DNA of 64,000 nucleotides from assembly GCF_008831285.2 (NCBI RefSeq), contig NC_045145.1, positions 22,274,040 to 22,338,039 on the forward strand. Direction: 5' to 3'. The notes below the pieces were generated by a model. The model searched no databases. It was given only the letters and a program-made list of their open reading frames with translations, and was not told where the DNA came from. This stretch comes from Nymphaea colorata (taxonomy: Eukaryota > Streptophyta > Magnoliopsida > Nymphaeales > Nymphaeaceae). Both the position numbers and the translations under genes were made by a program. Shown piece by piece: positions 11,720 to 21,836 of this stretch. How positions within the stretch are numbered: position 1 is the first letter of the stretch; every line of letters begins with the position of its first letter.

Positions 11720-11754
11720 GCGCAACGGAAGCATGGTGGTGGGCCCATAACCCA
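11720..11754 (-). promoter_or_regulatory. Primer-binding site matching the 5' half of initiator tRNA-Met
   Basis: One base after the 5' LTR the plus strand reads GGGCCCATAACCCA, the anticodon arm of plant initiator tRNA-Met as I recall it, not the tRNA 3' end. The match continues through GGAAGC and GCGCA, about 30 of 32 tRNA positions with a 3-base GGT insertion, and stops at tRNA base 10. This implies priming by a cleaved 5' tRNA half, as known for Drosophila copia. The tRNA sequence is from memory. Confidence 0.75.
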
Positions 11755-11755
11755 T

Positions 11756-12149
11756 TGAGGGAACTTTGAGAGGAATCAAGATAGCGCATAAATGAAAATG
11801 CAGAAATTGAAAACCATTCATAGAAACGAGTGTTCCATAGGATGGAAGTAGAACCTGTAGAGGCGACTGCCACAGTCGGCGGCTGTTGGTAGAACGGCTA
11901 CAATCCCCACAGGGTCGTTCCCCTGCGGAGGTAGCGGCGGTGGCAGCGGCAATGAGTTTCTCTCCTCAGCCATAGCAGCCCAGTGATGGGGACATACAAT
12001 TCACGTATGGCTATGGGGACCGATTACCCAGACGGTAAAAACTGAATGTGTCTCACTCCATCACAAGATACAAGTATTTATACTTAAGGGTCCGAAACGG
12101 ATATGGACTGGTATTGATGCAGGAATATCCAGATGGGTAAATCCCAACA
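11756..12149 (-). repeat. 5' LTR of copia element 1
   Basis: Partner of 5747-6151. On the minus strand it opens with TGTTGGGATTTACCC and ends CCTCA, followed by one spacer base and the primer-binding site. The minus-strand stretch near 12080 (TATAAATACTTG) is a reasonable TATA box, preserved in both LTRs. Confidence 0.88.
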
Positions 12150-12974
12150 TCTTAAGCTAGTAGAATAGAAACAAGCAACTCAAAAGTGAAGAAGAATTTT
12201 CCTACTATTGGCAGAGGAACTAGCGGCTTTCCTCAAGAACAACGCAGACAAGAAAATAGCAAGCGTAAACTAATGCCAGAGGCGAGAGATACAAACACGT
12301 TGCAGATAGTAATACAACATGATTTTCATTCAAAAACCCCCAAAAAATCATTCGAATGTAGAAGTCCAAGCAAAATCCTACAATGGAGAAGCAGCCGTTA
12401 GACGGGAACTTATCTGCGAATGGAGTAGCCAACTTGCTTGATTGGCTGGGTAGGGCAAGGCGCGCGAGAGGGAGAGGAAAAGGGAGAGCAGGAGCTCGGG
12501 GGGAACAGAGAGAGGACGAGGCCTCTCGTGAGTGGCGACGAGGGATCATGCATAGTTATTTTTAAGAAAATAACGAGGACCGTTCGATTGAACGCAATTT
12601 GATGGCCCTAGTTTGATGTCTGGTATGAGTCTTCTAATGTGTTTATAACACAAAATTAATATAAATCATGATTTACTTCAAGTCATTTTTGTAAAAGAAT
12701 TGATCTTTATACTACCAAAATTTTGATGTTTTAAAAGCCGTTCATTTTTTTACTATTAAAAAAAATTATTTAAGTAAAATAACAATTATCTAAAGTGTGT
12801 TTCTCATCAAATAATCATATCTATAAGGTCATATTTCAAAAGAATATATTTTAATAATTAATATCAATATCTCTGGTTTTTGTCTCTTAACCAAGTGTTT
12901 GGTTTTTACCAACTTTTATATATATATATCACCAAGAAAGAGACTTAGTGCATGTTTGACTTTTTTTATTTATT
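12150..12974. other. Unassigned stretch between the two copia elements
   Basis: A minus-strand frame at 12220-12549 has a Ser/Pro/Leu-rich start but matches no family I recognise. Its base composition is GC-rich only at 12400-12545, the rest being AT-rich. It may be a fragment of another retroelement or of a host exon. No firm call is made. Confidence 0.3.
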
Positions 12975-13096
12975 GTAGTGATGTAAATGATTTGGATTTG
13001 GGTTGGGTTCAATCTTTGCACTGACCGGTTATGTATTAGGTTCATATTCAGATTTTGACTCACACCTAACTAAGTTTTGAAAAAACGAAATCGGAT
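12975..13096. repeat. Segmental-block fragment (copy at 41705-41840)
   Basis: Shares ATGTAAATGATTTGGATTTG and GGTTGGGTTCAATCTTTG with 41705-41760 and continues in parallel to about 13096. Copia element 2 interrupts the block directly afterwards. Confidence 0.75.
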
Positions 13097-13116
13097 TTGA
13101 TTGAATAGTATACGAT

Positions 13117-13677
13117 CTCACCATCAGTTTGTGGTATGCGTTTTTGGTGGAGCGTCTCAAGGAGTGGCGAGCGACTTTGGTGGAGTGTCTCAAGGAGTCG
13201 CCGTAAGCATGGAGCCTCCACGACCAACTCTCTTGCTTGCTGAAATCTTTGGTGGGCAGTTATTCTCTATTGTCTTTAGAAGAAAAAGAGGTATGTTTTC
13301 AGTTCGTGTGAGTGTGAGGAACATACAGAAAACAGAGAGAGAGTTTTGGGGCTGAAGGTCACGCAGAAGCATTGTTGTTTTGTAAGGGGATTTATTATGT
13401 TTTGGTTTCTTGGATCTCACTGTATTTTGATGCTTCGAATAATATGAATCCTGTTAGTTTCTCCCCGTGGATGTAGGAAGACAAACAGTCTATCCGAACC
13501 ACGTAATTTGAGTGTCTTCAGTGTGATTGGTTTCCTGTTTTGATCTCTGTCGTTCATTTCACTATTCACTCTCTTGATATCACGTACACATACTTGTTTA
13601 CAGAGTGGTTGTTTTTCACCTTACTCTATATTTTGCTTGCAATCTGGTCCTTTCGTTTTTAACAGATGATTACCTAA
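13117..13677 (+). repeat. Left LTR of copia element 2
   Basis: Near-identical to 17856-18407. It contains a 34-bp direct duplication early on (two copies of the phrase GGTGGAG-GTCTCAAGGAGT). Its left boundary is abrupt and lacks the expected TG. Confidence 0.85.
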
Positions 13678-13716
13678 GCCATGTTGCAAGATTTGTGTTT
13701 GTGATAGTTGGTTTTG

Positions 13717-14455
13717 ATGACTGTGACGTCAAATATGTCAATGACTAAGTTTGAGGTGGATAAGTTTGACGGCAAGATTGATTTTGGTCTATGGCAAAAA
13801 CGTGTAAATGCCATTTTGGTTCAGAACAACCTGCATAAAGCCTTGCTTGGAAAAGAGAAATCAGGGATTAAAGATGCTGATTGGGATGAGTTAGATTTGA
13901 AGGCGATGAGTACAATTCAACTTTGTCTAGCTGATGAGGTAATGTATAATGTTGCAGATGTAGATACTATGACTAATTTGTGGGTTAAATTAGAGAAATT
14001 GTACATGTCAAAGTCTCTCACAAATAAGTTGTATTTGAAAAAACAAGTCTATAGTTTACGTATGACTGATGGGACAAATCTGCTTGAACATCTGAATGCA
14101 TTCAATAGATTAATTACTCAACTTCGCAGTGTTGGTGTTAAGGTAGATGAAGAAGACCAGGCCCTTCTTCTTCTTTCATCTATGCCTAAAGTGTATGACC
14201 ATCTTGTAACTACTATTCTCTATGGAAAAGACACTTTAAAACTTGAAGAAGTCAGAACTATTTTGCTTTCAAATGAAGCCAGACATAAGCCAAATCATGG
14301 AGAAAATTTGATGGTGAAAGAACATGGTCATGAGAGAGGTCGTCAAAAACATAAATTCAGCAAGAAATTTAGATCTTGATTCAAGTCAAAAGGTAGAGAC
14401 AACAGATGTCATTGGAAAGTTGATTGTCCAAAGCTTAAAGAAAAATATAAACAAA
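13717..14455 (+). pseudogene. Copia element 2 gag remnant
   Basis: From the ATG at 13717 an open frame of about 220 codons encodes a Gag capsid of the UBN2 type (KFDGKIDFGLWQKRVNAIL, LWVKLEKLYMSKSLTNKLYL, ALLLLSSMP). An in-frame TGA at 14377-14379 breaks it. The same frame continues with HWKVDCPKLKEK, the second half of a CCHC knuckle; the first Cys-x2-Cys pair is missing, so RNA binding would be impaired even without the stop. Residual length before the stop is close to complete capsid size. Confidence 0.85.
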
Positions 14456-14485
14456 AAAGAAAGCAGCCGAAGAAGCAAGTGTAGT

Positions 14486-14533
14486 ATCAGATGTCGATGG
14501 AGATGTGTTATCAGATGTCGATGGAGATGTGTT
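14486..14533 (+). repeat. Exact 24-bp tandem duplication in the gag-protease linker
   Basis: Two identical 24-bp units (ATCAGATGTCGATGGAGATG start) lie head to tail at 14486-14509 and 14510-14533. The unit is a multiple of three, so it adds eight codons without shifting frame. Confidence 0.95.
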
Positions 14534-14900
14534 GGCCACTTCTTCAGGTAACAATATCAAATCTGATGTATTGATTTTAGATTCTAGATGTTCATACCGT
14601 ATGTATCCTCATAAGTCATGGTTTGATTCTTATACATCATGTGATACTGGAAAAGTGTTGATGGGAAATAATACATAATGTAAATCAGTAGGAATTGGAA
14701 CCATAAAAGTAAAAATGTTTGATGGTGTCATTAGAACTTTAACAGAAGTTAGACACGTTCCATATTTAAGAAAAGTCTTATTTTTCTTGGTACACTTGAT
14801 GTTAATGGTTTTACTTTTAGTAGTTCTAATGGCATATTGAAAGTGAAGCGAGGAGCTTTAGTTGTCATGAAAGAAGAGAAAGTTGGATCTCTATACAGGT
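14534..14900 (+). pseudogene. Copia element 2 protease remnant
   Basis: DVLILDSRCSYRMYP carries Asp-Ser-Arg where copia proteases have Asp-Ser-Gly, so the catalytic loop is altered. GIGTIKVKMFDGVIRTLTEV follows and fits the family. The frame is lost after about 14780 and includes a TAA near 14676. Confidence 0.75.
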
Positions 14901-15900
14901 TGATTGGAGAAACTATAACATGGACAGCTGCCATCTCATCTTCTTCATCCCTTTCTGATGATGATACTGCATATTTATGGTATGCTAGATTAGGCCACAT
15001 GAGTGAAAGAGGGATTCAAAAGTTGCATAATAGAAAGCTTCTAAAAGGCATCAAATCATGTAAACTTGAATTCTGTGAATGTTGTGTTCTTGGTAAACGG
15101 GGCAAGAGTTAAATTTTCAACCTCTACAAAAAGGAGTAAGGGCATTTTTAAATATATTCATTTAGATATATGGGAGCCTGCACCAGTTACATCTAAAGGC
15201 GAAGCTAGATTTTTTGTTACGTTCATTGATGACCACTCTCGAAAAGTTTGGGTATATTTTCTCAAGTATGAATCTGAAGTATTAGATACATTTAAAGAAT
15301 GGAAAGCGAGAGTAGAAAATCAAACAGGTAAAAAGTTAAAGGTGTTAAGAAGTGACAATGGTGGTGAGTATACGTCATCTCAATTTGAAAATTTTTGTAA
15401 AGTTGAAGGGATTACTCGACATTTCACTATTTCAGGTACACTACAGTAGAATGGAGTGGCAGAGAGAATGAACAGAACTTTGATTGAGGGGGCTCATTGC
15501 ATGAGGTTGTTTACAGGTTTACCAAAACATTTTTGGGCAGAAGCTGTTAATACAGCATGTTTTTTAGTAAATAGATCTCCTTCTACAACATTAAATCTGA
15601 AAGTGCCAGAGGAAGTATGGTTTGGTAAGCCAGTTGATTACTCTGACGTACATATTTTTTGTTGCCCTATTTATGTGTTATTGCAGGAAGGATAATAAAA
15701 GCAAACTTGATGCTAAATCAAAGAAATGTATCTTTCTTGCATACAAAGCAGGCGTGAAAGGGTATAAAGTATGGAACCCCGACACACAGAAAGTGGAGAT
15801 CAGCAGAAACGTAGTCTTTGATGAAGCTTCATTGTTAAAGAAAATTCAAGATTGTGATAAAGGCAATGAAAAGACAAGCAATCCAATTCAGCTAGAGTGG
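14901..15900 (+). pseudogene. Copia element 2 integrase remnant
   Basis: The zinc region reads LWYARLGHMSERGI with Tyr in place of the first conserved His, then CECCVLGK. After a frameshift near 15110 the core follows: HLDIWEPAP (first Asp), VLRSDNGGEYTS (second Asp) and GVAERMNRTL (Glu). A TAG lies at 15447-15449 just before the Glu segment, and another frameshift occurs near 15690 before AKSKKCIFLAYKAGVKGYK. All three catalytic acids are still encoded, but in separate frames. Confidence 0.85.
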
Positions 15901-17640
15901 ATTAATGACAAGATCAACCAAATTTTAGAAGAATCATCACAAGATAGTGAGGAAGATGAGCAACCACTTGAAGAACCTTATTCTATTGCGAAGGGTAGAG
16001 AAAGAAGGGAAGTTAGATTACCTTTAAAATTTCAAGATACAGTAGCATATGCATTTCCAGTTATGTCTACTGAATCATTAACTTTTCAGGAAGCAATAGA
16101 AAGCGATGATAGTAAAAGATGGATGGTTGCTATGGAAGATGAAATGAAGTCTCTTCAAAAGAATCAAACATGAGAATTGGTAAGTCTTCCAGAAAGAAAA
16201 AAAGTTATTGGCTGCAAGTGGGTGTTTAGAATAAAAGAATCCTCAAGTGCAGAAGAACCACCAAAGTACACGGCCAGATTCGTGGCAAAGGGCTATGCTA
16301 AAAAAAAAAAAGGAGTGGATTTTTCAGAAATTTTTTATCCAATTGTGAAACATTGCTCAATTAGAGTTTTGTTAGCCATGGTAGCTATTGACGATTTGGA
16401 ACTTAAACAACTAGATGTTAAAACTGTATTTTTACATGGTAGCCTAGAAGAAGAAATATATATGCAGCAGCCACAAGGATTTATTCAATCAAAAATTGAA
16501 AAGTTAGTGTGCAAATTGAAAAGGTCACTCTAGGGCTTGAAGCAGGCACCATGACAATGGTACAAAAGATTTGACACATTTATGTTTGCACAAGGCTACA
16601 ATAGGAGTAGGTATGACAGTAGTGTTTACTTTCGTTTTTTGAATGATGGTTCTATTATTATTTTAATGCTCTATGTGGATGACATGCTTATAACATGCAA
16701 ACACATGCTAGAAATTGCTAAGTTGAAATATGAACTTAGAAATGAATTTGAAATAAAAGATTTGAGGGCAGCTAAAAGAATTCTAGGTATGGAAATTCGT
16801 AGAGATCGAGAAAAGAAGAAATTGTGGTTGACGCAAAAAGAATATGTTAATAAAGTATTGGCTAAATTCAATATGAAGAATGCAAAATTAGTATCTACTC
16901 CACTTGCTCAACACTTTAAGTTATCTTTGAAAGATTGTCCTCAATCTGAAAAAGAGAGCAGCGTTATGAGAAAAATATCATATGCTAATGCAGTTGGCTG
17001 TCTTATGTATGCCATGATCTGCACTAGGCCTGATTTATCTCATGCAGTAAGTGTTGTCAACAGATATATGACAAATCCAGGTCAAAGACACTGGGAGGCA
17101 GTAAAATAGATTTTGCGATATTTGAAGGCTCATCAGATGTTGGTTTACTATTTCAAGCAGGTATAAATATTTCTGATACTCTGATTGGCAATGTTGATTT
17201 AGATTATGCAGGTGACTTAGATAGAAGAAGATCTACAACAGGGTATATATTTACTCTAGGTGAAGGCCCAATCAGTTGAAAAGCTACACTACAGGATATT
17301 GTTGCTTTATCAACAACTGAATCAGAGTATATTGCCGTAGTAGAAGCTGCTAAAGAAGCAGTTTGGTTAAGAGGACTTGTTAATGAACTGGGTATTATGT
17401 AGGAAAATGTCAAATTACATTGTAACAGTCAAAGCGCAATATGTTTGGCTAAAGATCCAGTTTATTATGGAAGAACTAAACATATAGATGTCAGATATCA
17501 TAAAATCAGGGAGTTTGTGGCAAATAGTGAAATTCAACTGCAAAAAGTGGAGTCGCAACATAATGTGGCAGACAGGTTGACGAAACCTCTCACCACAACT
17601 AAATTTCACTATTGTTGAGCTTGGCTCAGATTTGCGCATG
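15901..17640 (+). pseudogene. Copia element 2 reverse transcriptase / RNase H remnant
   Basis: The polymerase region runs from MVAMEDEMKSLQKNQT through VIGCKWVFRIK, LKQLDVKTVFLHGSLEEEIY and the catalytic LYVDDML (near 16670), then [12 protein letters not shown]. RNase H is seen as [28 protein letters not shown] and ADRLTKPL (to about 17590). Stops interrupt it at 16171, 16531, 16552, 17107, 17277 and 17400, and there is a one-base frameshift near 17130. Most stops are of the kind produced by C-to-T change on one strand or the other. Confidence 0.85.
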
Positions 17641-17855
17641 TTAAACATGTTTGGAGTCCAAGGAAGAATTGACATTCATATTGAACAAGATTGATCTTAT
17701 ATATTTTCTGGATTATGACCAAGCCAAAAAGATAGAGTTTTGTTATTAGTTTTTTTACTTGGCCATATGTAAGTCAACAGTGGGCATTTGTGTCTTTTAC
17801 AAAACCCTTTATTTTGCCTTATAGAAGGGCTCGACTTCTTTCCCCTTTTTTTGCC

Positions 17856-18407
17856 TCTCACCATCAGTTTGTGGTATGCGTTTTTGGTGGAGCGTCTCAA
17901 GGAGTGGCGAGCGACTTTGGTGGAGCATCTCAAGGAGTCGCCGTAAGCATGGAGCCTCCACGACCAACTCTCTTGCTTGCTGAAATCTTTGGTGGGTAAC
18001 TTTGTTGTCTTTAGAAGAAAAAAAGTATGTTTTCAGTTCGTGTGAGGAACATACAGAAAACAGAGAGAGAGTTTTGGGGCTGAAGGTCACGCAGAAGCAT
18101 TGTTGTTTTGTAAGGGGATTTAGTATGTTCTGGTTTCTTGGATCTCACCGTATTTTGATGTTTCATATAATATGAATCCTCCTAATTTCTCCCCGTGGAT
18201 GTAGGAAGACAAACAGTCTATTCGAACCACGTAATTTGGGTGTCTTCTGTGTGATTGGTTTTTTGTTTTGCTCTTTGCCGTTCATTTCACTATTCACTCT
18301 CTTGATATATCACGTACACATAATTGTTTACAGAGTGGTTGTTTTTCACCTTACTCTATATTTTGCTTGCAATCTGGTCCTTTCGTTTTTAACAAATGAT
18401 TACCTAA
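17856..18407 (+). repeat. Right LTR of copia element 2
   Basis: Copy of 13117-13677, sharing the internal duplication and the ending GATTACCTAA. The preceding 165 bp (from about 17690) read like LTR sequence too but have no counterpart on the left. Confidence 0.85.
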
Positions 18408-18574
18408 AATGCTTACTCACTTGACAATGATAATTACCAAGTTTAAAAAATCAACGGCTAAAGAGTAAGACATTCTCATTGATAAAAATAAGACATGCCC
18501 AATGAGGTAGAGTTCCTAACAGATATTGATACACGTACAAACCGAATCGGCGGCCTATGTGACAGCATGTCAAA

Positions 18575-18840
18575 AATAGATACACGTACATTTTATATAG
18601 CACAAGAACCATGTGACCTTGAACATGAACTATATTTAACATCAAGTTTCCGTATGAAAATGTGCAGTGTAACAGGCGTTGTTTCTTCAGATGCATCTCC
18701 CACACAGTGAATACAAAATGAACATAACAATCGCTGGACAGGAAATAACTAGGACTTACAATTCCTAAATCAAATTGCCACTGATTTTTGTCGTTCGCAG
18801 ATGACAGATTTAAATATCACAATCTTCTTTGTCAACATCA
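18575..18840. repeat. Segmental-block fragment (copies at 42617-42837 and 63120-63345)
   Basis: Shared phrases include TAGATACACGTACATT, CAGATGCATCTCCCACACAG and TTTAAATATCACAATCTTCT. In blocks A and B the same stretch lies just downstream of the NLR 3' ends; here a PPR gene lies between it and NLR1. Confidence 0.8.
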
Positions 18841-19368
18841 AACAAATAACCAACGGCATTTAGCATGAACCCCAGAAATATGAACCACTCGAACACATAA
18901 TTGACGTTGAAAAGTTTTCCTAGTTTAAGTAGTTGAACCTGTAGCCACTAAAAATGCAACATCTATTCAAAGCAAACTACAACTCAGAAGTTTCCTAAGG
19001 CATTTTCTTCCAGGGAGATTCTTTACAGCTTTCTTCTGAAACACATATCTTAGCCACCAGACATAATAGAACATGAACGCCTGCCTGCTCGTAATCATGC
19101 GGATACATGCCTGTCCTCCACGTGGTCTGACTAATAAGGTTTTGAGAGAAACATGGTCTCAACAGCAGACAATACAGTAAGCATGCGCATTTGGATTGGT
19201 GACTCTTGGCAAACTAAGTCCTCCCATATGCTTAGATTAGATACACCATAGGGCACTTATAGCAGAAACCTTCCTTTCAGGCTTGCTAACTCGTTTGCAG
19301 TAATCTTGGCAAGAGGGCACACCGGTTTTGGCACACTGGGAAAGAAGCAATCTCTGTCATGTGTCTTC
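18841..19368. other. Intergenic stretch without a recognised gene
   Basis: No supported reading frame, element end or array is visible. It lies downstream of the minus-strand PPR gene. Confidence 0.5.
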
Positions 19369-19369
19369 C

Positions 19370-19985
19370 TTACAGAGTCGACAGAGACGAGCTTAACAAA
19401 TCAAGGATAGTAACCACATCTCCGCAGATCATTGACCATCCTGAGGCATAATTCCAGCACAAGACCGAGCGTGCAATTGTAACAACCAGATTCCTGACCT
19501 GGTGAAAAAAATCAAGACTCTGCTACCTATATAATGTCGATCATGATTTACGTAGGCAAGTCCTACAAATTTAACCCTTTTGTCTCACCATGGACAAATT
19601 CTCAGAGTTGCAGGCTTCATGAATCTCAAACGTTTAGCTCAACCAGACTGGAACCAGGTTGTTTTCTTATACCACTTCTTACAGAGTGGACAGAGACAAG
19701 CTTCACAAATCAAGGCTAGTAACCACATGTTCACAGATCTTTGACCATCCTGAGACATAATTCCAACTCACGAGCAAATGTGCAATTGCAACAACTAAAT
19801 TCTTGCCCTGGTGAAAAAATCAAGACTCTGCTACCTATTATAATGTCGATCATGATGTACGTAGGCAAGTCCTATAAATCTAACCCTTTTGTCTCACCAT
19901 GGGCAAATTCTCAGAGTTGCAGGCTTCATGAATCTCCAACGTTTAGATCAACCAGACTGGAACCAGGTTGTTTTCTTATACCCTT
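19370..19985. repeat. Tandem duplication of about 308 bp across the PPR gene 3' end
   Basis: 19370-19678 and 19679-19985 are two diverged copies of the same sequence (shared starts TTACAGAG and ends near GGTTGTTTTCTTATACC). The second copy contains the last codons and stop of the PPR gene plus its 3' flank; the first is a relic carrying the same terminal codons with a premature stop. The duplication therefore separates the gene from its ancestral 3' flank. Confidence 0.85.
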
Positions 19986-21836
19986 CTCCTTGATAAGTTT
20001 CCTAATTTCTAACGCTTCATTCCATTTACCAGCAGCAGCATAAACGTTAGAGAGTAGAACATGACAACCTGCTTGACCAGTCTCCAACCCCAGCAGACCA
20101 ACCCTGATTCTATCAGCAACTTCTGTGTTGCCGTGGATCCTGCAAGCACCAAGAAGTGCACCCAATATCGTTATTTCAGGCTTCATTGGCATGATTTTCA
20201 CTAGTTCTTCCGCTTCTTCTAATAGACCTGCTCGACCCAGCATATCAACCATACAACCATAGTGCTTAGGATTAGGCAATATATTGTGATCTTTCAACAT
20301 GTTATTGAAGTATCGGCGTCCCTCATCCACAAGGCCTGCATGGCTGCATGCCGTCAAGACCCCCAAAAAGGTGACACTATTGGGATTTATGTTGGAATCC
20401 TGCATTCTGGAAAACGCTTTCAGTGAGTCGTCGGCATTGCCATGCATCGCGAAGCCAACAATCAACGCATTCCAGGCTGATATATCTCTTCGTTTCAAAT
20501 TACAGAAGACCTGTTCTGCAGCCTCGATATTTCCACATTTTGCGTACATATCAATAAGTGCTGCACCCAAGTAGTCGTCAAGCTTTACATTACATCGGTT
20601 AATGTAAGCATGAATCCATTTACCAAGGTCTATCTCGGTCAAATGAGCACAAGCAGATAGCACACTCACCATAGTAACCTCATTAGGCTTCACGTCCTTC
20701 TCGAGAAGCATCGATTTGAATAGAGAAACTGCGTCTCTGAACCGGCCATATTGCTTGTAACCAGCGATCATGGAACTCCAGGAAACAACGTCCTTATCCG
20801 GCATTTTATCAAACAAATCACGTGCAGAATCAACATCTCCACTTTGGGCATAAGCCGTGATCATGGCATTCCAAGTGATGGTATTCTTACATGGCAGCTC
20901 ATCAAACATTTTACGCGCAATAGGCAGGATCCCTATCCTCGCGAATCCAGATATCATGGAATTCCAAATGACAGAGTTCCTATAAGGCATTCGATCAAAC
21001 AACGCCTTAGCAATGGCCAACTCACCATGCCTTGCGTACCCAGATATCATGGTGCTCCAGGAAACATCGTCCCGCTCAGGCATTTCGTCAAACAATTGGC
21101 GCGCAACTTCCACTGAACCAGACTTTGCGTAGCCATCGATCAGAGCATTCCAAGAGACAGTATCAACTACCTGACGGTTCTGCTCGAACAACTGGCGAGC
21201 AGAGTCCACCTCCCCATGATCAGAATACATGCTGATGAGCGTATTGAGGACGAAGACATCCGAGTCGAACCCGTTCTTAATGATGTGGCCCTGGACCTGC
21301 AGGCCCTCTGCCATCAACGCCCTGACGTTGGCAGCCCCGATAACGAAGGGATAGGTGAAATTGTCCGGGGCAACGGGTATCCGGAGCATCTGTACGTACA
21401 ATCTAATGGCTTCCTCCGGCGAGTGATTCCGGGAATAGGCTCGAATGACAGTGTTGAAGAGGAAAGAGTTCGGCTGCTCGTGGATGACATGCTCTACGAT
21501 CAGACGGGCATAAACTAGGAACTCGTGCTGTGACTGTGAAAGGGCAAGGTGTCTAACGATCCTGCAGACGAAAAGCTTTCGATGAAGAAGCCCGGCGATG
21601 ATGATACGAGAAAGAACTGGGTTCAGTTGGACGATGGTTCTGCAGCGTTGCAACAAAAGTTCCAGACTGGAAGAAAACGAACAAGAAGAAGAATTAACGT
21701 GGAGATGATAACTATGAGGAGAAGCACCTTCACTACTCGAGTATGAAGCTTGGGATATTGGGAGTTGGCAGGGCGAGGAAGGAGAAGGTAGCGAGGCAAG
21801 ACAGCTCGGGCTTTTCGCATGAGAACCTCGCAACAT
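19926..21836 (-). CDS. PLS-class pentatricopeptide repeat protein, E subgroup, 636 aa
   Basis: A single uninterrupted exon. A Ser-rich N-terminus of about 50 residues, suitable as an organelle transit peptide, precedes LELLLQRC and then repeats. A run of short S-type motifs occupies the middle (WNALIDGYAKSGSVEVARQL, WSTMISGYARHGELAIAKAL, WNSMISGFARIGILPIARKM), followed by P/L/S motifs (SVLSACAHL, ALIDMYAKCGNIEAAEQVF, CMVDMLGRAGLLEEAEEL). An E domain (LLSNVYAAAGKWNEALEIRK) ends shortly after KQPGSSLVDLNV. There is no DYW domain. Such proteins bind organelle transcripts and usually direct C-to-U editing or processing. The last codons lie inside a tandem duplication, so the C-terminus may once have been longer. 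It is not closely similar to PPR-A/B. Start ATG at 21836 is the first in frame and gives a sensible length. Confidence 0.9.
   Translation of the reverse strand: MLRGSHAKSPSCLASLPSPSSPCQLPISQASYSSSEGASPHSYHLHVNSSSCSFSSSLELLLQRCRTIVQLNPVLSRIIIAGLLHRKLFVCRIVRHLALSQSQHEFLVYARLIVEHVIHEQPNSFLFNTVIRAYSRNHSPEEAIRLYVQMLRIPVAPDNFTYPFVIGAANVRALMAEGLQVQGHIIKNGFDSDVFVLNTLISMYSDHGEVDSARQLFEQNRQVVDTVSWNALIDGYAKSGSVEVARQLFDEMPERDDVSWSTMISGYARHGELAIAKALFDRMPYRNSVIWNSMISGFARIGILPIARKMFDELPCKNTITWNAMITAYAQSGDVDSARDLFDKMPDKDVVSWSSMIAGYKQYGRFRDAVSLFKSMLLEKDVKPNEVTMVSVLSACAHLTEIDLGKWIHAYINRCNVKLDDYLGAALIDMYAKCGNIEAAEQVFCNLKRRDISAWNALIVGFAMHGNADDSLKAFSRMQDSNINPNSVTFLGVLTACSHAGLVDEGRRYFNNMLKDHNILPNPKHYGCMVDMLGRAGLLEEAEELVKIMPMKPEITILGALLGACRIHGNTEVADRIRVGLLGLETGQAGCHVLLSNVYAAAGKWNEALEIRKLIKEKGIRKQPGSSLVDLNVGDS

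Larger units (their letters stand above)
5747..12149 (-). mobile_element. Ty1/copia LTR retrotransposon 1, decayed, both LTRs present
   Basis: Two related LTRs (5747-6151 and 11756-12149, about 0.4 kb) bracket a minus-strand interior in copia order: gag, protease, integrase, reverse transcriptase, RNase H. Transcription would run right to left. LTRs start TGTTGGGA and end CA on the minus strand. Flanks are ACTTA (5742-5746) and TCTTA (12150-12154), a plausible 5-bp target duplication with one change. All coding parts carry stops or frameshifts, and most of the integrase core is deleted, so the copy cannot move on its own. A 1.8-kb GC- and repeat-rich leader separates the 5' LTR from gag. The primer-binding site is unusual and is listed separately. 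Confidence 0.9.
13117..18407 (+). mobile_element. Ty1/copia LTR retrotransposon 2, Tnt1/Tork-like, decayed
   Basis: Two closely similar terminal repeats (13117-13677 and 17856-18407) bracket a plus-strand interior with gag, protease, integrase, RT and RNase H in copia order. Protein wording (KFDGKIDFGLWQKRVNAIL, LYVDDMLI, DRLTKPL) resembles the Tnt1/Tto1/Tork group. No target duplication could be found at the stated ends, and the classic primer-binding TGGTATCAGAGC is not visible, so the true left end is probably lost or altered. The true LTR start may lie about 165 bp earlier in the right copy (near 17690). Numerous stops and frameshifts make it non-functional. Confidence 0.85.

Noticed and set aside
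11112-11873. Multiple GC-rich frames on both strands
   Set aside because: Lie in the leader and LTR of copia 1; no conserved domain and frames on both strands are equally long.
20299-21746. Several plus-strand frames of 65-121 codons
   Set aside because: Antisense shadows of the intact minus-strand PPR gene.
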